Part shown: piece by piece, positions 34,888 to 44,665 of the stretch
How the letters are laid out: every line of letters starts with the position of its first letter
Numbering within the stretch: position 1 is the stretch's first letter
Assembly: GCF_036855935.1 (NCBI RefSeq)
Contig: NZ_JASPFK010000001.1
Span: 2,420,501-2,484,500, forward strand
Direction: 5' to 3'
DNA: 64,000 nucleotides
Origin: Sphingomonas sp. LR60
GTDB lineage: Bacteria > Pseudomonadota > Alphaproteobacteria > Sphingomonadales > Sphingomonadaceae
The notes under the pieces: model-generated
Told to the model about the DNA's origin: nothing
What the model saw: the letters and a program-made list of their open reading frames with translations, nothing else
Databases searched by the model: none
Translations under genes and position numbers: made by a program

Positions 34888-37716
34888 TCAAAGGCGGAAG
34901 CGGATGCCGAGCGAGTAATAGCGCCCTTCCTCGCGGACATCGACCGGATAGCCGGCGTCGGCGGCGAAGTTGCGGTAGTTGCGCCACGGCTGCGCGAGGA
35001 TGTTGCTGACGTCGGCGGTCAGCGTGATGTTCTCGAACGGCGTGTAGGAGGCCGAGAAGTCGAGCCGCGAGATCGGCCGCACCGTCACGCCCGCGAACTG
35101 CGCCTCGTCCGGATTGCGGGTGAAGCTCTCCACATATTCGGAGCGGCGATTGTACGAGAGCCGCGCGGAGATCGGGCCCTTTTCGTAGAAGCCGGTGGCA
35201 TTGTACGTCCACTTCGACACGCCGGTGATCGGCACGGTCGGCGCCGCCTCACCCAGCGACGACGGCAATTGGTTGGTGCCGTCAAGATAGGTGACGTTGA
35301 GCTGCGTGCCGAAGCCGCTGAGCAGGCCGGGCAGGAAGTCGAAGAAGGTCTGGAAGTTGGCCTCTGCGCCCTTGATGCGTCCCGAGCCGGCATTTTCCGG
35401 GCGCGAGACTTGCAGGCGACCATAGGTCGGGTCCTGCACGATCGACGTATAGTTGCTGATGAAGCCGAACAGGTCGCGGTAGAAGACCGAGGCGGTAAAC
35501 GAGCCGGTCGGCGCGAAATACCATTCCAGCGTCGCGTCCCAGTTGTTCGAGGTCAGCGGCACCAGATCGGGGTTGCCGCCGCTGCCGGCCGCATCGAACG
35601 CGCCGCCGGTGACGGTGCTGCGCGTGATGTTGAACGCCGGGTTCAGCTGACCGAAGTTCGGGCGCGTCCGCGTCTCGGTATAGGCGAGGCGGGCCTGCAG
35701 CTTCGGCGTGAACTTCAGCCGCGCGCCGAACGACGGCAGCACGTCGACGTAATTCTGCCGGTTGATCTGCGACAGGAACGAGATGACGTTGTCGGTGTTG
35801 AGCCGCGTCACGCCGCGATAGGTGCCGTCGTTGTTGACGACGCGGACACCCGCGGTGCCGTCGACCTCGATCCCCGCGACGGTGAAGTCGTAGTTCGCCA
35901 TCGCATAGGCGGCGTAGGTGCTTTCCTGCGCGCTGAACCCGCCGTCTTCACGAAGTGCGATCTCTTCCTGGCCGAAGCGCGCCACGCTGTCGCGCAGGTC
36001 GCCGTTGTTGGGATCGCGCGCGATGAGTTGCGGGCCGACCGAATAGGCCAGCGCGCGCAACGCATCGAAGTTCGAACGGATCGCGGCGCGCGACGGCATC
36101 AACCAGTTGCGGAACTGCGCGGCGGGCTGGCGGAAGCCGTCCTCGACCTTCTCGAGCGCGCCGGTCGGCAGGCTGGCGAGCGGGATGCCGAGCGCGTCGG
36201 TGGCGAGGTAGCGGTCGCCCTGCTCGAGCTTCGCGGTGCGCGACACCCAGCGGACGCCGAAGTCGAGCCGCTTGATCAGCGGCAGCTCGGTATCGAGCTG
36301 GAGATCGGCGCGCCACTGATGCCCGCCGCCGGTCGCGTGGTAGCGCTTCTGGTAGAAGCCGCGCCAGATGTAGTTGTCGGGGTTGAGCGCGTCGAAGCCG
36401 GGGAAGGCGAACGATGCGCCACCGTCGCGGTCGAACTCGACATCGACCTGCGGCGACGAGGCGAAGCGCGCGTCGAGGCTGTATTCTAGCTGCGAATAGG
36501 TGCTGTAGGTATAGGCGTAATCGCTGCTGATCTTCGCGCGGTCACCCTTCCATACGAAGCCGATCGCACCCTGATAGGTGTCGGTTCGGTCGTTGAACGT
36601 CGAGCGGAACTGCTGCGGGGCGAGGCCGCCAGTCTTGGTGAGGCTGCGCACCTTGCGCGGGTCGCTGGGGTCGAGGACGACGTTGCTGAGCGTCGGGCGC
36701 GTGCCGTTCTGGCCGGGCAGCGCGAGCGTCTCCGCCTCAAGCAAGGCGGTGAAATTCTCGTTCGACTGTTCGCCGCGATACGCCTGCCACAGCCCGTCGG
36801 CATAGACTTCGAGCCGATCACTGGGGCGCCATTGCAGGCTGCCGTTGACCGACGGACGCGTGCGCGTGCCGGTCGCGAAGTAATTGCCGACCGAATTGGG
36901 GATGCGGAAATCGGTGCCGACGCCCGGCGTCGTGACGTTCAGATCGTCGGTGGCATTGTTGACGTCCCCGATCGGGGTGCGGGTCGTCTGGTCGTTGAAG
37001 CGGACCGCGTTGCGATAGCGGGTGCGCGTGACCGCGACATTGACCAGCGCGCCGATCTCGCCGATCCCGGTGTCCCAGCGATCGGTGATCAGGATGTTGC
37101 CTACGGGATCGAGCTTGCCCGACTGGTCGTTGTACGCGCCGCGGATCCCGCCCGCGATCTCGAAGCCGGTGAAGTCGAACGGACGACGCGAGCGGACGTT
37201 GACCAGCCCGGCCAGACCCGGCTCGATCAGGTCGGCGGTGCCGGACTTGTAGACCTCCAGCGCGGCGAGTGCGCCGGCCGGGAAGTCCTGAAGCGCGACG
37301 CCGCGGTTCTCGGCAGTGAAGATCTCGCGATTGTTGAAGGTGGTGCTGATATCGCCAAGCCCGCGGATCAGCACGCCGTTCGCTTCGTCGTTCGAGCGGT
37401 TGACCTGCACACCGGTGACGCGCGCCAGCGCCTCGGACGCGTTGTTGTCGGGCAATTTGCCGATGTCCTCGGCGACGACGGCATCGAGGATCGACGTCGA
37501 ATCCCGCTTGAGCGCCTGCGCCGAGCGAAGGCTGGCACGCACGCCGGTCACGACGATGTCGTCGGCAGCGGGACCGGTCGACGCGACGGACGACGTCGGC
37601 GCGACCGCACTTGCCTCCTGCGGCAACGGTGCATCCTGTGCGGCAGCGAGACCCGGCGTCAGCGCCGTTCCGGCGAGCAACGCCGTCCGGAACAGGGTTT
37701 TCATCGTCGCCTTCAC
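34888..37716 (-). CDS. TonB-dependent receptor
   Basis: 942-residue outer-membrane receptor. Signal peptide from the GTG start at 37716 (behind GGGAGAG; ATG 37704 in frame is the alternative), cleaved near AAAQDA. TonB-box-like DDIVVTGVRASLRSAQALK, plug with RVTGVQVNRSNDEANGVLIR and GVALQDFPAGALAALEVYKS, then a large barrel ending EEGRYYSLGIRFRL with the terminal aromatic/Leu signature. It belongs to the same carbohydrate-type class as the receptor at 7599 but is only distantly similar in the barrel. No neighbouring enzyme reveals the substrate. A strong promoter with a palindrome lies upstream. Confidence 0.92.
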   Translation of the reverse strand: MKATMKTLFRTALLAGTALTPGLAAAQDAPLPQEASAVAPTSSVASTGPAADDIVVTGVRASLRSAQALKRDSTSILDAVVAEDIGKLPDNNASEALARVTGVQVNRSNDEANGVLIRGLGDISTTFNNREIFTAENRGVALQDFPAGALAALEVYKSGTADLIEPGLAGLVNVRSRRPFDFTGFEIAGGIRGAYNDQSGKLDPVGNILITDRWDTGIGEIGALVNVAVTRTRYRNAVRFNDQTTRTPIGDVNNATDDLNVTTPGVGTDFRIPNSVGNYFATGTRTRPSVNGSLQWRPSDRLEVYADGLWQAYRGEQSNENFTALLEAETLALPGQNGTRPTLSNVVLDPSDPRKVRSLTKTGGLAPQQFRSTFNDRTDTYQGAIGFVWKGDRAKISSDYAYTYSTYSQLEYSLDARFASSPQVDVEFDRDGGASFAFPGFDALNPDNYIWRGFYQKRYHATGGGHQWRADLQLDTELPLIKRLDFGVRWVSRTAKLEQGDRYLATDALGIPLASLPTGALEKVEDGFRQPAAQFRNWLMPSRAAIRSNFDALRALAYSVGPQLIARDPNNGDLRDSVARFGQEEIALREDGGFSAQESTYAAYAMANYDFTVAGIEVDGTAGVRVVNNDGTYRGVTRLNTDNVISFLSQINRQNYVDVLPSFGARLKFTPKLQARLAYTETRTRPNFGQLNPAFNITRSTVTGGAFDAAGSGGNPDLVPLTSNNWDATLEWYFAPTGSFTASVFYRDLFGFISNYTSIVQDPTYGRLQVSRPENAGSGRIKGAEANFQTFFDFLPGLLSGFGTQLNVTYLDGTNQLPSSLGEAAPTVPITGVSKWTYNATGFYEKGPISARLSYNRRSEYVESFTRNPDEAQFAGVTVRPISRLDFSASYTPFENITLTADVSNILAQPWRNYRNFAADAGYPVDVREEGRYYSLGIRFRL

Positions 37717-37764
37717 TGCATCTCTCCCACCTCCGCGATCCCGCTCGCGGCGTTTATTAATCAG

Positions 37765-37793
37765 ACATAATGCGGGGAGGATTGACGCGTCAA
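37765..37793 (-). promoter_or_regulatory. Promoter of the TonB receptor with palindrome over the -35
   Basis: On the minus strand TTGACG (37793-37788), 17-bp spacer, TTATGT (37770-37765; TATGTC with an 18-bp spacer is equivalent). The -35 is half of the perfect 12-bp palindrome TTGACGCGTCAA (37782-37793), a plausible operator. The start codon is about 50 bp downstream. Confidence 0.6.
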
Positions 37794-37954
37794 CATCATC
37801 AAGCCTTCACATAGCGTGAAATTGCAAGATTTAGCGGCGTGATTGTAGCTTGTTAACCACACGTAACAGCAGCGGGAGCGGCGGGAAACGGATCGGCTTG
37901 TCTGACATTCAGCGCATGTGAGCGCAGAGTTCAGGAGGGGAGAACCTCCGACGA

Positions 37955-38119
37955 TCAGCTTCGAAACTCGGCGACGACCGAGGCGGCGCGATCGGCCTTC
38001 GCGCGATAACCCGCGGCCATGGAGTCCAGGAACGCGCTGTCGCCGCGTGTATCGAGATGACGTGCCAACCGGCTGTAGCGGTCAGCCTGTGCGCGCAAAT
38101 GAGAGATAACAGTTTCCAC
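37955..38119 (-). CDS. Small helical protein of about 54 residues
   Basis: A frame from GTG 38119 to TGA 37955 reads VISHLRAQADRYSRLARHLD and then GDSAFLDSMAAGYRAKADRA. The heptad-like pattern of Arg/Ala/Leu resembles the many small helical hypothetical proteins of alphaproteobacteria of the type LREQAxRYRxLA...DPxxxxALxxLAxExExxAA. It lies 45 bp after the glcB stop in the same direction. There is no convincing ribosome-binding site at the GTG, and the frame is open upstream into the glcB stop region, so the start is uncertain; translation could be coupled to glcB. Function unknown. Confidence 0.4.
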   Translation of the reverse strand: METVISHLRAQADRYSRLARHLDTRGDSAFLDSMAAGYRAKADRAASVVAEFRS

Positions 38120-38164
38120 AAATGCGCAGCGGATGAAGAAAGATTCCGTTCCTGATGCTCGCCG

Positions 38165-40261
38165 TTATGGGTCACCAACCAATTTACCATTACGGCGATA
38201 TTCATGGAGCACCGGCTCGGTATAGCCATTCGGTTGCGCCAACCCTTTGAAAACAAGTGATCGTGCCGCCTGCATCGCCAAACTATCAGATGTGAGCGGA
38301 CGATAGATCGGATCCGCGGCATTTTGCTCATCGACCCGCGCCGCCATGCGCGTGAAGGCCGCATCGACCTGCGCGGCGGTGGCGACACCGTGATGCAGCC
38401 AGTTGGCGAGATGCTGCGACGCGATGCGCAACGTCGCGCGATCCTCCATCAGCCCGACGTCATGGATGTCGGGGACCTTCGAACAACCGATGCCCTGATC
38501 GATCCAGCGCACGACATAGCCGAGGATGCCCTGCGCATTGTTGTCGAGTTCGTCGGCGACCTCCTGCGCCGACCAGTTGTGCCCCGCCGCGAGCGGGATC
38601 GTCAGCAGCGCGTCGAGCGGCGCGACCGGCTCGATCGCCCGCGCCGCCTGGCGTGCGGCGACCGACACGCGATGATAATGGGTGGCGTGGAGCGTCGCGG
38701 CGGTCGGTGACGGCACCCAGGCGGTGGTCGCTCCGGCACGCGGGTGCGCGATCTTCTGTTCGAGCATGTCGCGCATCCGATCGGGCGCGGCCCACATCCC
38801 CTTGCCGATCTGCGCCCGTCCCGCGAAGCCGCACGCCAACCCGATCTGGACGTTGCGATCCTCATAGGCAGCGATCCACGCGGCATCCTTCATCTGCGCC
38901 TTGCGAACCATCGCGCCCGCCTGCATCGACGTATGGATCTCGTCGCCGGTGCGATCGAGGAAGCCGGTGTTGATGAAGACGACACGGTCGCGCACCGCAT
39001 GGATGCAGGCGGCCAGATTGGCGCTGGTGCGGCGTTCCTCGTCCATCACGCCGACCTTGATCGTGTGGCGCGCGAGCCCGAGCAGATCCTCGACCGCATC
39101 GAACAACCGGTCGGTGAACGCCGCCTCGTCACGGCCGTGCATCTTCGGCTTGACGATATAGATCGCACCGGCGCGCGAATTGGCCCGCGCACCGCCGAGA
39201 TCGTGGAGCGCGATCAGGCTGGTGAGCGCGGCGTCGAGGATCCCCTCCGGCGCTTCGCTGCGATCGGGCAGCAGGAGCGCGGGGGTGGTCATCAGGTGCC
39301 CGACGTTGCGGACGAACAGCAAGGCGCGCCCCGGCAGCGTGAACGGCGTGCCGTCGGGCGCGACATAGGCGCGGTCGGCGGCGAGCCGGCGCGTGAGCGC
39401 CGCGCCGTTCTTGGTGAAGGTTTCCGCCAGATCGCCGCGCATCAGCCCCAGCCAGTTGGCGTAGGCGGCGACCTTGTCCGCGGCATCGACCGCCGCAACC
39501 GAATCCTCAAGGTCGCAGATCGTGGTCAGCGCCGATTCGAGGATCACATCGCTCAGCCCCGCCGGATCGTTGCGGCCGATCGGATGCGCACGGTCGATGA
39601 CCAGTTCGATATGCAGCCCGTGATGGCGCAGCAGCCAATTGTCGCCGGCCCGCCCCGCAAGCTGTGTCGGGTCGGCAAGCGCGGGCGCGTCCCCTGCCCA
39701 GTCGCGCCAGCTTCCGTGTGCGAGCGGCAACGCATCGTCGAGGAAGTCGCGCGCCCAGCCGATCACCTGCGCGCCGCGCGCCGGATCGTAGCCGGGGCCG
39801 GCGGGCGTGCCCGGCAACGCGTCGGTGCCGTACAGCGCATCGTACAGGCTGCCCCAGCGCGCGTTCGCCGCGTTGAGCAGGAAGCGCGCGTTGAGGATCG
39901 GGACGACGAGTTGCGGCCCGGCGACGCGCGCCACTTCGTCGTCGACCGCACCGGGCGCGATCGTGAACGGCGCGGGTTCGGCAACAAGATAGCCGATCTT
40001 GCGGAGGAACGCCTGATAGCCGGCGTGGTCGTGCGGCTGCCCGGTGCGCGCACGATGCCACGCATCGATTTGCGCCTGCAACGCGTCGCGATGCCGGAGC
40101 AGCACAGCATTCTCGGGGGCGAAGCGCGCGTAGAGGGCGGCCAGGCCGCGCCAGAAGGCGTCGGCGGCGATGCCGGTGCCGGGCAGCGCACGGTCTTCGA
40201 CGAAGCTGGCGAGTTCGGCGGCGACATTCAGTCCGGCGCGATCGGCATAAGGGTCGGTCAT
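38165..40261 (-). CDS. glcB: Malate synthase G
   Basis: 698-residue monomeric enzyme condensing glyoxylate with acetyl-CoA to malate in the glyoxylate bypass or glycolate use. Diagnostic G-isoform text: [68 protein letters not shown], and [20 protein letters not shown] containing the catalytic-base aspartate Asp607. I chose ATG 40261: AGGAGG lies 9 nt before it, while the ATG at 40270 directly abuts the Shine-Dalgarno. It is divergent from a LysR regulator that probably controls it or an adjacent function. Confidence 0.95.
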   Translation of the reverse strand: MTDPYADRAGLNVAAELASFVEDRALPGTGIAADAFWRGLAALYARFAPENAVLLRHRDALQAQIDAWHRARTGQPHDHAGYQAFLRKIGYLVAEPAPFTIAPGAVDDEVARVAGPQLVVPILNARFLLNAANARWGSLYDALYGTDALPGTPAGPGYDPARGAQVIGWARDFLDDALPLAHGSWRDWAGDAPALADPTQLAGRAGDNWLLRHHGLHIELVIDRAHPIGRNDPAGLSDVILESALTTICDLEDSVAAVDAADKVAAYANWLGLMRGDLAETFTKNGAALTRRLAADRAYVAPDGTPFTLPGRALLFVRNVGHLMTTPALLLPDRSEAPEGILDAALTSLIALHDLGGARANSRAGAIYIVKPKMHGRDEAAFTDRLFDAVEDLLGLARHTIKVGVMDEERRTSANLAACIHAVRDRVVFINTGFLDRTGDEIHTSMQAGAMVRKAQMKDAAWIAAYEDRNVQIGLACGFAGRAQIGKGMWAAPDRMRDMLEQKIAHPRAGATTAWVPSPTAATLHATHYHRVSVAARQAARAIEPVAPLDALLTIPLAAGHNWSAQEVADELDNNAQGILGYVVRWIDQGIGCSKVPDIHDVGLMEDRATLRIASQHLANWLHHGVATAAQVDAAFTRMAARVDEQNAADPIYRPLTSDSLAMQAARSLVFKGLAQPNGYTEPVLHEYRRNGKLVGDP

Positions 40262-40353
40262 CGTCCACATCCTCCTGACCGACAGCCTTAACCGGCTTGC
40301 GATCCTGTCGGTAGCAGGCAAAGGTTCCAAACACCTTTTCCCGTGGAGAACGA

Positions 40354-41298
40354 ATGCTCGATCCCGATTACGTGCTGTTCGCGCAAGTGATCGAGGCCGG
40401 CAGCCTTTCGGCGGCCGCGCGCGCGCTCGGTATCTCGCCCGCGATGGCGTCGAAGCGGCTGGCGCGGCTGGAGGCACGGTTGGGCGTGCGGCTGATCCAG
40501 CGCACGACGCGGCGGCTGGCCGCGACGGATGCGGGCGAGCGTTTCCATGCCGACGTCAGCGCGATCCTGCACGAGATCGCCGCGGCCGAGGCGCGGGTGA
40601 CAGGCGTCCGCGACGAACCGGCCGGAGTGCTGCGCGTCTCCGCGCCGACCTCGTTCGGACGGTTGCACATCGCGCCACGTCTCCACGACTTCCTGCGCGC
40701 CGCCCCGCGCGTGTCGCTGGAGCTGAACCTGACCGATGCCAATGTCGATCTGGTCGCCGAGCGCGTCGATGTCGCGGTGCGGATCGCGCGCGACATCCCG
40801 CCAAGCCTGACCGCGCACCGGCTCGGCAGCAGCCCGCGGCTGTTGTGCGCCGCGCCCGCCTATCTCGCCGAACATGGCCAGCCGCGCACGCCCACCGACC
40901 TGCTGCGACACCGGCTGCTTGCCGCCGAGGGACAGTGGCCGTGGCAATTGGTCAACGGGCGGCGGCGAGAGGCGATCGACGCACAGAGCCATGTCCGCAC
41001 CAATTCCAGCGAGATCGTGCGCGAGCTGGCGCTGGCCGGAGTCGGGATCGCGTTGCGATCGATCTGGGACGTCGGCGATGCGCTGGCAGCGGGGCGGCTG
41101 GTCGCGGTGCTGCCCGGTTGGGAAGGCCCGCGCGATCTCGCGATCCACGCGCTGCACCCCCGTGCGCCCGCGGTGCCGGCGGCAGTGACGGCATTCGTCG
41201 CGTTCCTGAAGAAGACGCTCGACCCGGCGCCGTGGTCAACCGGGGGCGTAGCGGGAGATCGGGATCGCGATCAGGCAGCGGACGCCATCCGCGCCTAA
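40354..41298 (+). CDS. LysR-family transcriptional regulator
   Basis: 314 residues. N-terminal winged helix-turn-helix (about 1-60: [20 protein letters not shown] and [20 protein letters not shown]), then a periplasmic-binding-protein-like effector domain ([20 protein letters not shown]...). It is the CrgA/PA-type LysR group with short linkers. The gene is divergent from glcB across 92 bp, the standard arrangement for a LysR regulator and its target; glyoxylate or C2 metabolism is therefore a reasonable guess. The last about 20 codons overlap the 3' end of the convergent kinase gene by 63 nt and look like non-conserved tail. Confidence 0.9.
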   Translation: MLDPDYVLFAQVIEAGSLSAAARALGISPAMASKRLARLEARLGVRLIQRTTRRLAATDAGERFHADVSAILHEIAAAEARVTGVRDEPAGVLRVSAPTSFGRLHIAPRLHDFLRAAPRVSLELNLTDANVDLVAERVDVAVRIARDIPPSLTAHRLGSSPRLLCAAPAYLAEHGQPRTPTDLLRHRLLAAEGQWPWQLVNGRRREAIDAQSHVRTNSSEIVRELALAGVGIALRSIWDVGDALAAGRLVAVLPGWEGPRDLAIHALHPRAPAVPAAVTAFVAFLKKTLDPAPWSTGGVAGDRDRDQAADAIRA

Positions 41299-43850
41299 CG
41301 CGAACGAGGTTCGCGCGCCGAGTTGATAGGGCAAGGCGCGCTCGATCAGTTCGCGGCCCTCGCCCGAGCCGAGCGGCGCGGTATCGGCCGGCGGCATCGC
41401 AACGCCGGTCTCATGCCAGTCGATGTGCAGCCAAGGCGTCTGATCCTCTGCCGGCACGACCGCCCAAGTGATCGACAAGCGCCCGCCCGCCGCGCCGAGC
41501 GCGCCATATTTCACCGCGTTGGTGGCGAGTTCGTGGAGCGCCATCGCCAGCGTCTGGACGATCGACGACCGCAGGCGCACGCCCTTCGGCCCGGCGCGCG
41601 TGACCGCGGTCGCCTCGCCGTCGAGCGCCGCCAGCTCCGCGTCGAGCAGGCTGTCGAAGGTGACGCGATCATCGTCGGACAATCGCGACAACAAGCCCTG
41701 CACGCGCACCAGCGCCTGCAAGCGATCGCCGAAGCGTTGGCGGAAATCGGGCAGGTCACGGCTCGACCGCGCGCTCTTGTCCGCGATCACGCGCACCACG
41801 CCGATCAGGTTGCGGGTGCGGTGCTGGAGCTCGGCGATCAAGACCTGCTGGCGCTCTGCCCAGGCGCGCCGTTCGGTGACGTCGATGATCGCGCCGACCA
41901 TCCGCACCGGCTGCGCGGCCTCGTCGAAGAAGAAGCGCCCGCGCGCGGAATGCCAATGGAGCGAGCCATCGGGATGGACGACGCGGAACTCCTGCGCATA
42001 GGGACGCCCCCGCCCATCGCTTCCTCCATCAGCGTCTCCGCCTCGGCGCGATCGTCGGGATGGAGGCGCGCCAGCCATGCGTCATAGCTTGGCTCGACCG
42101 AGCCGACCGCATAGCCCTGAAGCTGGTAGTGTTCGGCCGACCAATGGACCTCGTCGGTGGCGACGTTCCAGTCCCACAGGCCGATCCCGCCGACCTCGAC
42201 CGCGTTGCGCAGCCGCTCCTCGCTGCGGGTCACCGCCTCGCGCGCGTGGCGCGACGCGGTCACGTCGGAGGTGATGCCGCCGATCAGCACCACCTGCCCC
42301 TTCGCGTCGCGGATCGGGAATTCGGTGGTCCGCAACCAACGGGTCGCATCGTCGGACGCGCAGCGGATCCGGTAATCGACCGTGACATGCTCGCCACCGC
42401 GCACCCGCGCGACCGCCGCTTCGACGCGCGCGCGGTCCTCGGGCAGGATCAACGCCAGCCAGTTGCGATAATGGTCGCCCGTCAGCACCACGCTGCGCCG
42501 CTGGCCGTAGATCGTGCGGAACGCCGGAGTGACGTAGCGCCAGCGCAACGTGTCGGCATCGCGGATCCACAAGGCGTCGCGCGAGGCGTCGCCGAACAGC
42601 CGCAGCAATTCCTCACGCTCGCGCAGCCGTTCGGTCGCCTGCCGCTGTTCGGTGACGTCGAAGACGACGCCGTGCAGGATGCGCGTATCCGGCCCGTCCG
42701 CACGCCCGCGCCACCGCAGCCAGCATCCCGCGGTCGGGCCGGCGACGATTTCCAATTCGCCATCCAGCTCTTCGCCCGGCACGATCCTGCGTTCGATGAA
42801 GCCGTTGACGGCGGCACGCCCGACCGGCGACAAACGGGCGCGGAATTCCGCCGCCGCGCGCGGCTCGTCGCTGGCCGGCATGCCCCACAAGGCGAAGAAG
42901 CGCGCATCGCCGCGCACCTCGCCGCTCGCGAGGTCGACGCGCCACGCCCCCATGCCGCCGCCGTCCAGCGCGATGCGGCGCATTTCCTCGCTGCGCCGGA
43001 CGACCTCGGCGGCGGTGCGGCGCGCGGTGACGTCGATCCCGCTGCCGAACCATTCGATGACCTGGCCCTGCGCATCGACGACCGGTAACGCGCGTGACGC
43101 GACCCAGCCGATCGAGCCGTCGGGGCAGCGGATGCGATGCTCCAGCTCGAACATCGACGGCCCGTCCAGTGCGGTGGCGATCGCGGCGAATACTGCGCCG
43201 CGATCCTCGTCAGGGATGAAGCGCTCCACCCAGTCGCTGACCGGCGCATCGACGTCGAGCAGCATCTCGCGCCCCTCCAGCCGCAGCAGCTGGCTCCAGT
43301 CGGCGCTCATCCGGAACAGCATGTGGCGGCCGGTCGCCGCCATCATCCGGAGCTGCGCCTCGCGGTCGCGCAATTCCGCGGTGGTGCGACGGTGATCGGT
43401 GACCTCGACCAGTTGCTGCAACGCGCCGGCGACCGCCCCGTCCGCATCGCGCACCGGGATCCAGGTGAGATCGAAGGTGCGGCACTGGAACTCGCCGTTC
43501 GCATCGCGCAGCGCTGCCTCGCGCCCGGCGACCTCCACCGCCTGCCCCGTCCAGACGGTCGCTAGCCGGCGCGCGACCTCCTGATTGTAGATCTCGCTCC
43601 ACCCCTCCCACACCGGGCGGCCGAGCAACGCCGGATGCCGGTCACGCGCGATCTCGATATAGGCGTCGTTATAGAGTTGCAGCAGCGCGTCGCCCCACAG
43701 CAACGTCGCGGGACGCGGCATCGCGAGCATCGTCTCGATCGCCGACATCAGCTCGGCAGGCCAGTCGGTGAGTGCGCCCAGCGCGGTGGCCGACCAGTCG
43801 AAGGCGCGGATGCGCGCCGCCATGTCTCCGGTGCCGAACGGTCGCGTCAT
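41236..43850 (-). pseudogene. HWE-family PAS-domain sensor histidine kinase, frameshifted
   Basis: Multi-PAS cytoplasmic kinase. The first frame (ATG 43850 behind GGAG) has at least four PAS/PAC units (for example RIRAFDWSATALGAL, FELEHRIRCPDGSIGW, VDYRIRCASDDATRW, GGIGLWDWNVATDEVHWS). At the five-C run 42007-42011 (G run on the coding strand) the frame breaks; one added base reads EEAMGGGRPYAQEFRVVHPD and continues through PAS to the HWE kinase core: LIAELQHRTRNLIGVVRVIA with the phospho-His, HELATNAVKYGAL, and the IDWHETG (W-x-E) motif. Corrected length 871. As written sensor and kinase halves are separate. No cognate regulator is adjacent except the OmpR pair divergent upstream. Confidence 0.82.
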
Positions 43851-43986
43851 CACTGGCTCCATCCCGTCAGCAAAGCGCCAACATTAAACTTTAGCAAGAT
43901 AAGCCTTTGGCGCTGCAAGCATGATAGCCGTCCGGCCGCCGATCCGATAGTGTCGGTGACAGTCATCAACATGGCGAAAACCGATC

Positions 43987-44664
43987 ATGAAGCTGCTGAT
44001 CGTCGAGGACGACGTCGAATATGCCACGGCGCTGCAGGCCGAACTGGCGCAACGCGATCACCAGGTCACGATCGCGGAGACGGGGCCGAGCGCGCTGACC
44101 GCTGTCGAGCGCGATGCGTTCGATGCGATGATCCTCGACTCGATGCTGCCGCAACTCAGCGGCGTGCGCGTGGTCGAGCGGTTGCGTGATGCCGGGCACA
44201 ATCTGCCGGTGCTGATGCTCTCCGCGCTGGGACGCTCGGCGGAGAAGATCGGCGGCCTGACCGCGGGCGCCGACGATTATTGCGTCAAGCCGACCCCCGC
44301 CGCAGAGATCGAGGCGCGGCTCAACGCGCTGTTGCGCGCGCGCGGCTGGACCGCCGTCGGCGAGGGCGACATGCTACGCGCCGGCGACATCGTCATCAGC
44401 CCCGGCCAGCATCGCGCGTGGCGCGGCGAGGAACCGCTCGACCTGACGCGACTCGAATTCGGGCTGCTGACCGAGTTGGTCCGCCACGCCGGCAGCTATC
44501 TGACGCGCGCGATGCTGATCGAGCGAGTCTGGGGCTATGATTTCGAGCCGGGCACCAACATCGTCGACGCGCAGGTGAGGCTGCTCCGCCGCAAGCTGAC
44601 CGCGGGCGGCGGCGACGATCCGATCGCCACCAAGCGCGGCGTCGGTTACATGCTGCGCGCGTGA
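43987..44664 (+). CDS. OmpR-family response regulator
   Basis: 225 residues: receiver domain 1-115 with acidic pocket Glu7-Asp8-Asp9, phospho-acceptor Asp51 in MILDSMLP and Lys in DYCVKP; winged-helix DNA-binding domain from about 128 to 225 ending KRGVGYMLRA. Its histidine kinase starts 1 nt after the stop, so the two are co-translated. The typical AxDY..KP motif is ADDYCVKPTP. The gene lies divergent from the PAS kinase across 136 bp. Target genes are unknown. Confidence 0.94.
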   Translation: MKLLIVEDDVEYATALQAELAQRDHQVTIAETGPSALTAVERDAFDAMILDSMLPQLSGVRVVERLRDAGHNLPVLMLSALGRSAEKIGGLTAGADDYCVKPTPAAEIEARLNALLRARGWTAVGEGDMLRAGDIVISPGQHRAWRGEEPLDLTRLEFGLLTELVRHAGSYLTRAMLIERVWGYDFEPGTNIVDAQVRLLRRKLTAGGGDDPIATKRGVGYMLRA

Positions 44665-44665
44665 C

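Noticed and set aside
38165..40477. N-terminal extension of malate synthase to 40477
   Set aside because: The extra residues are Arg/Ala noise; the AGGAGG before ATG 40261 and the family alignment fix the start there.
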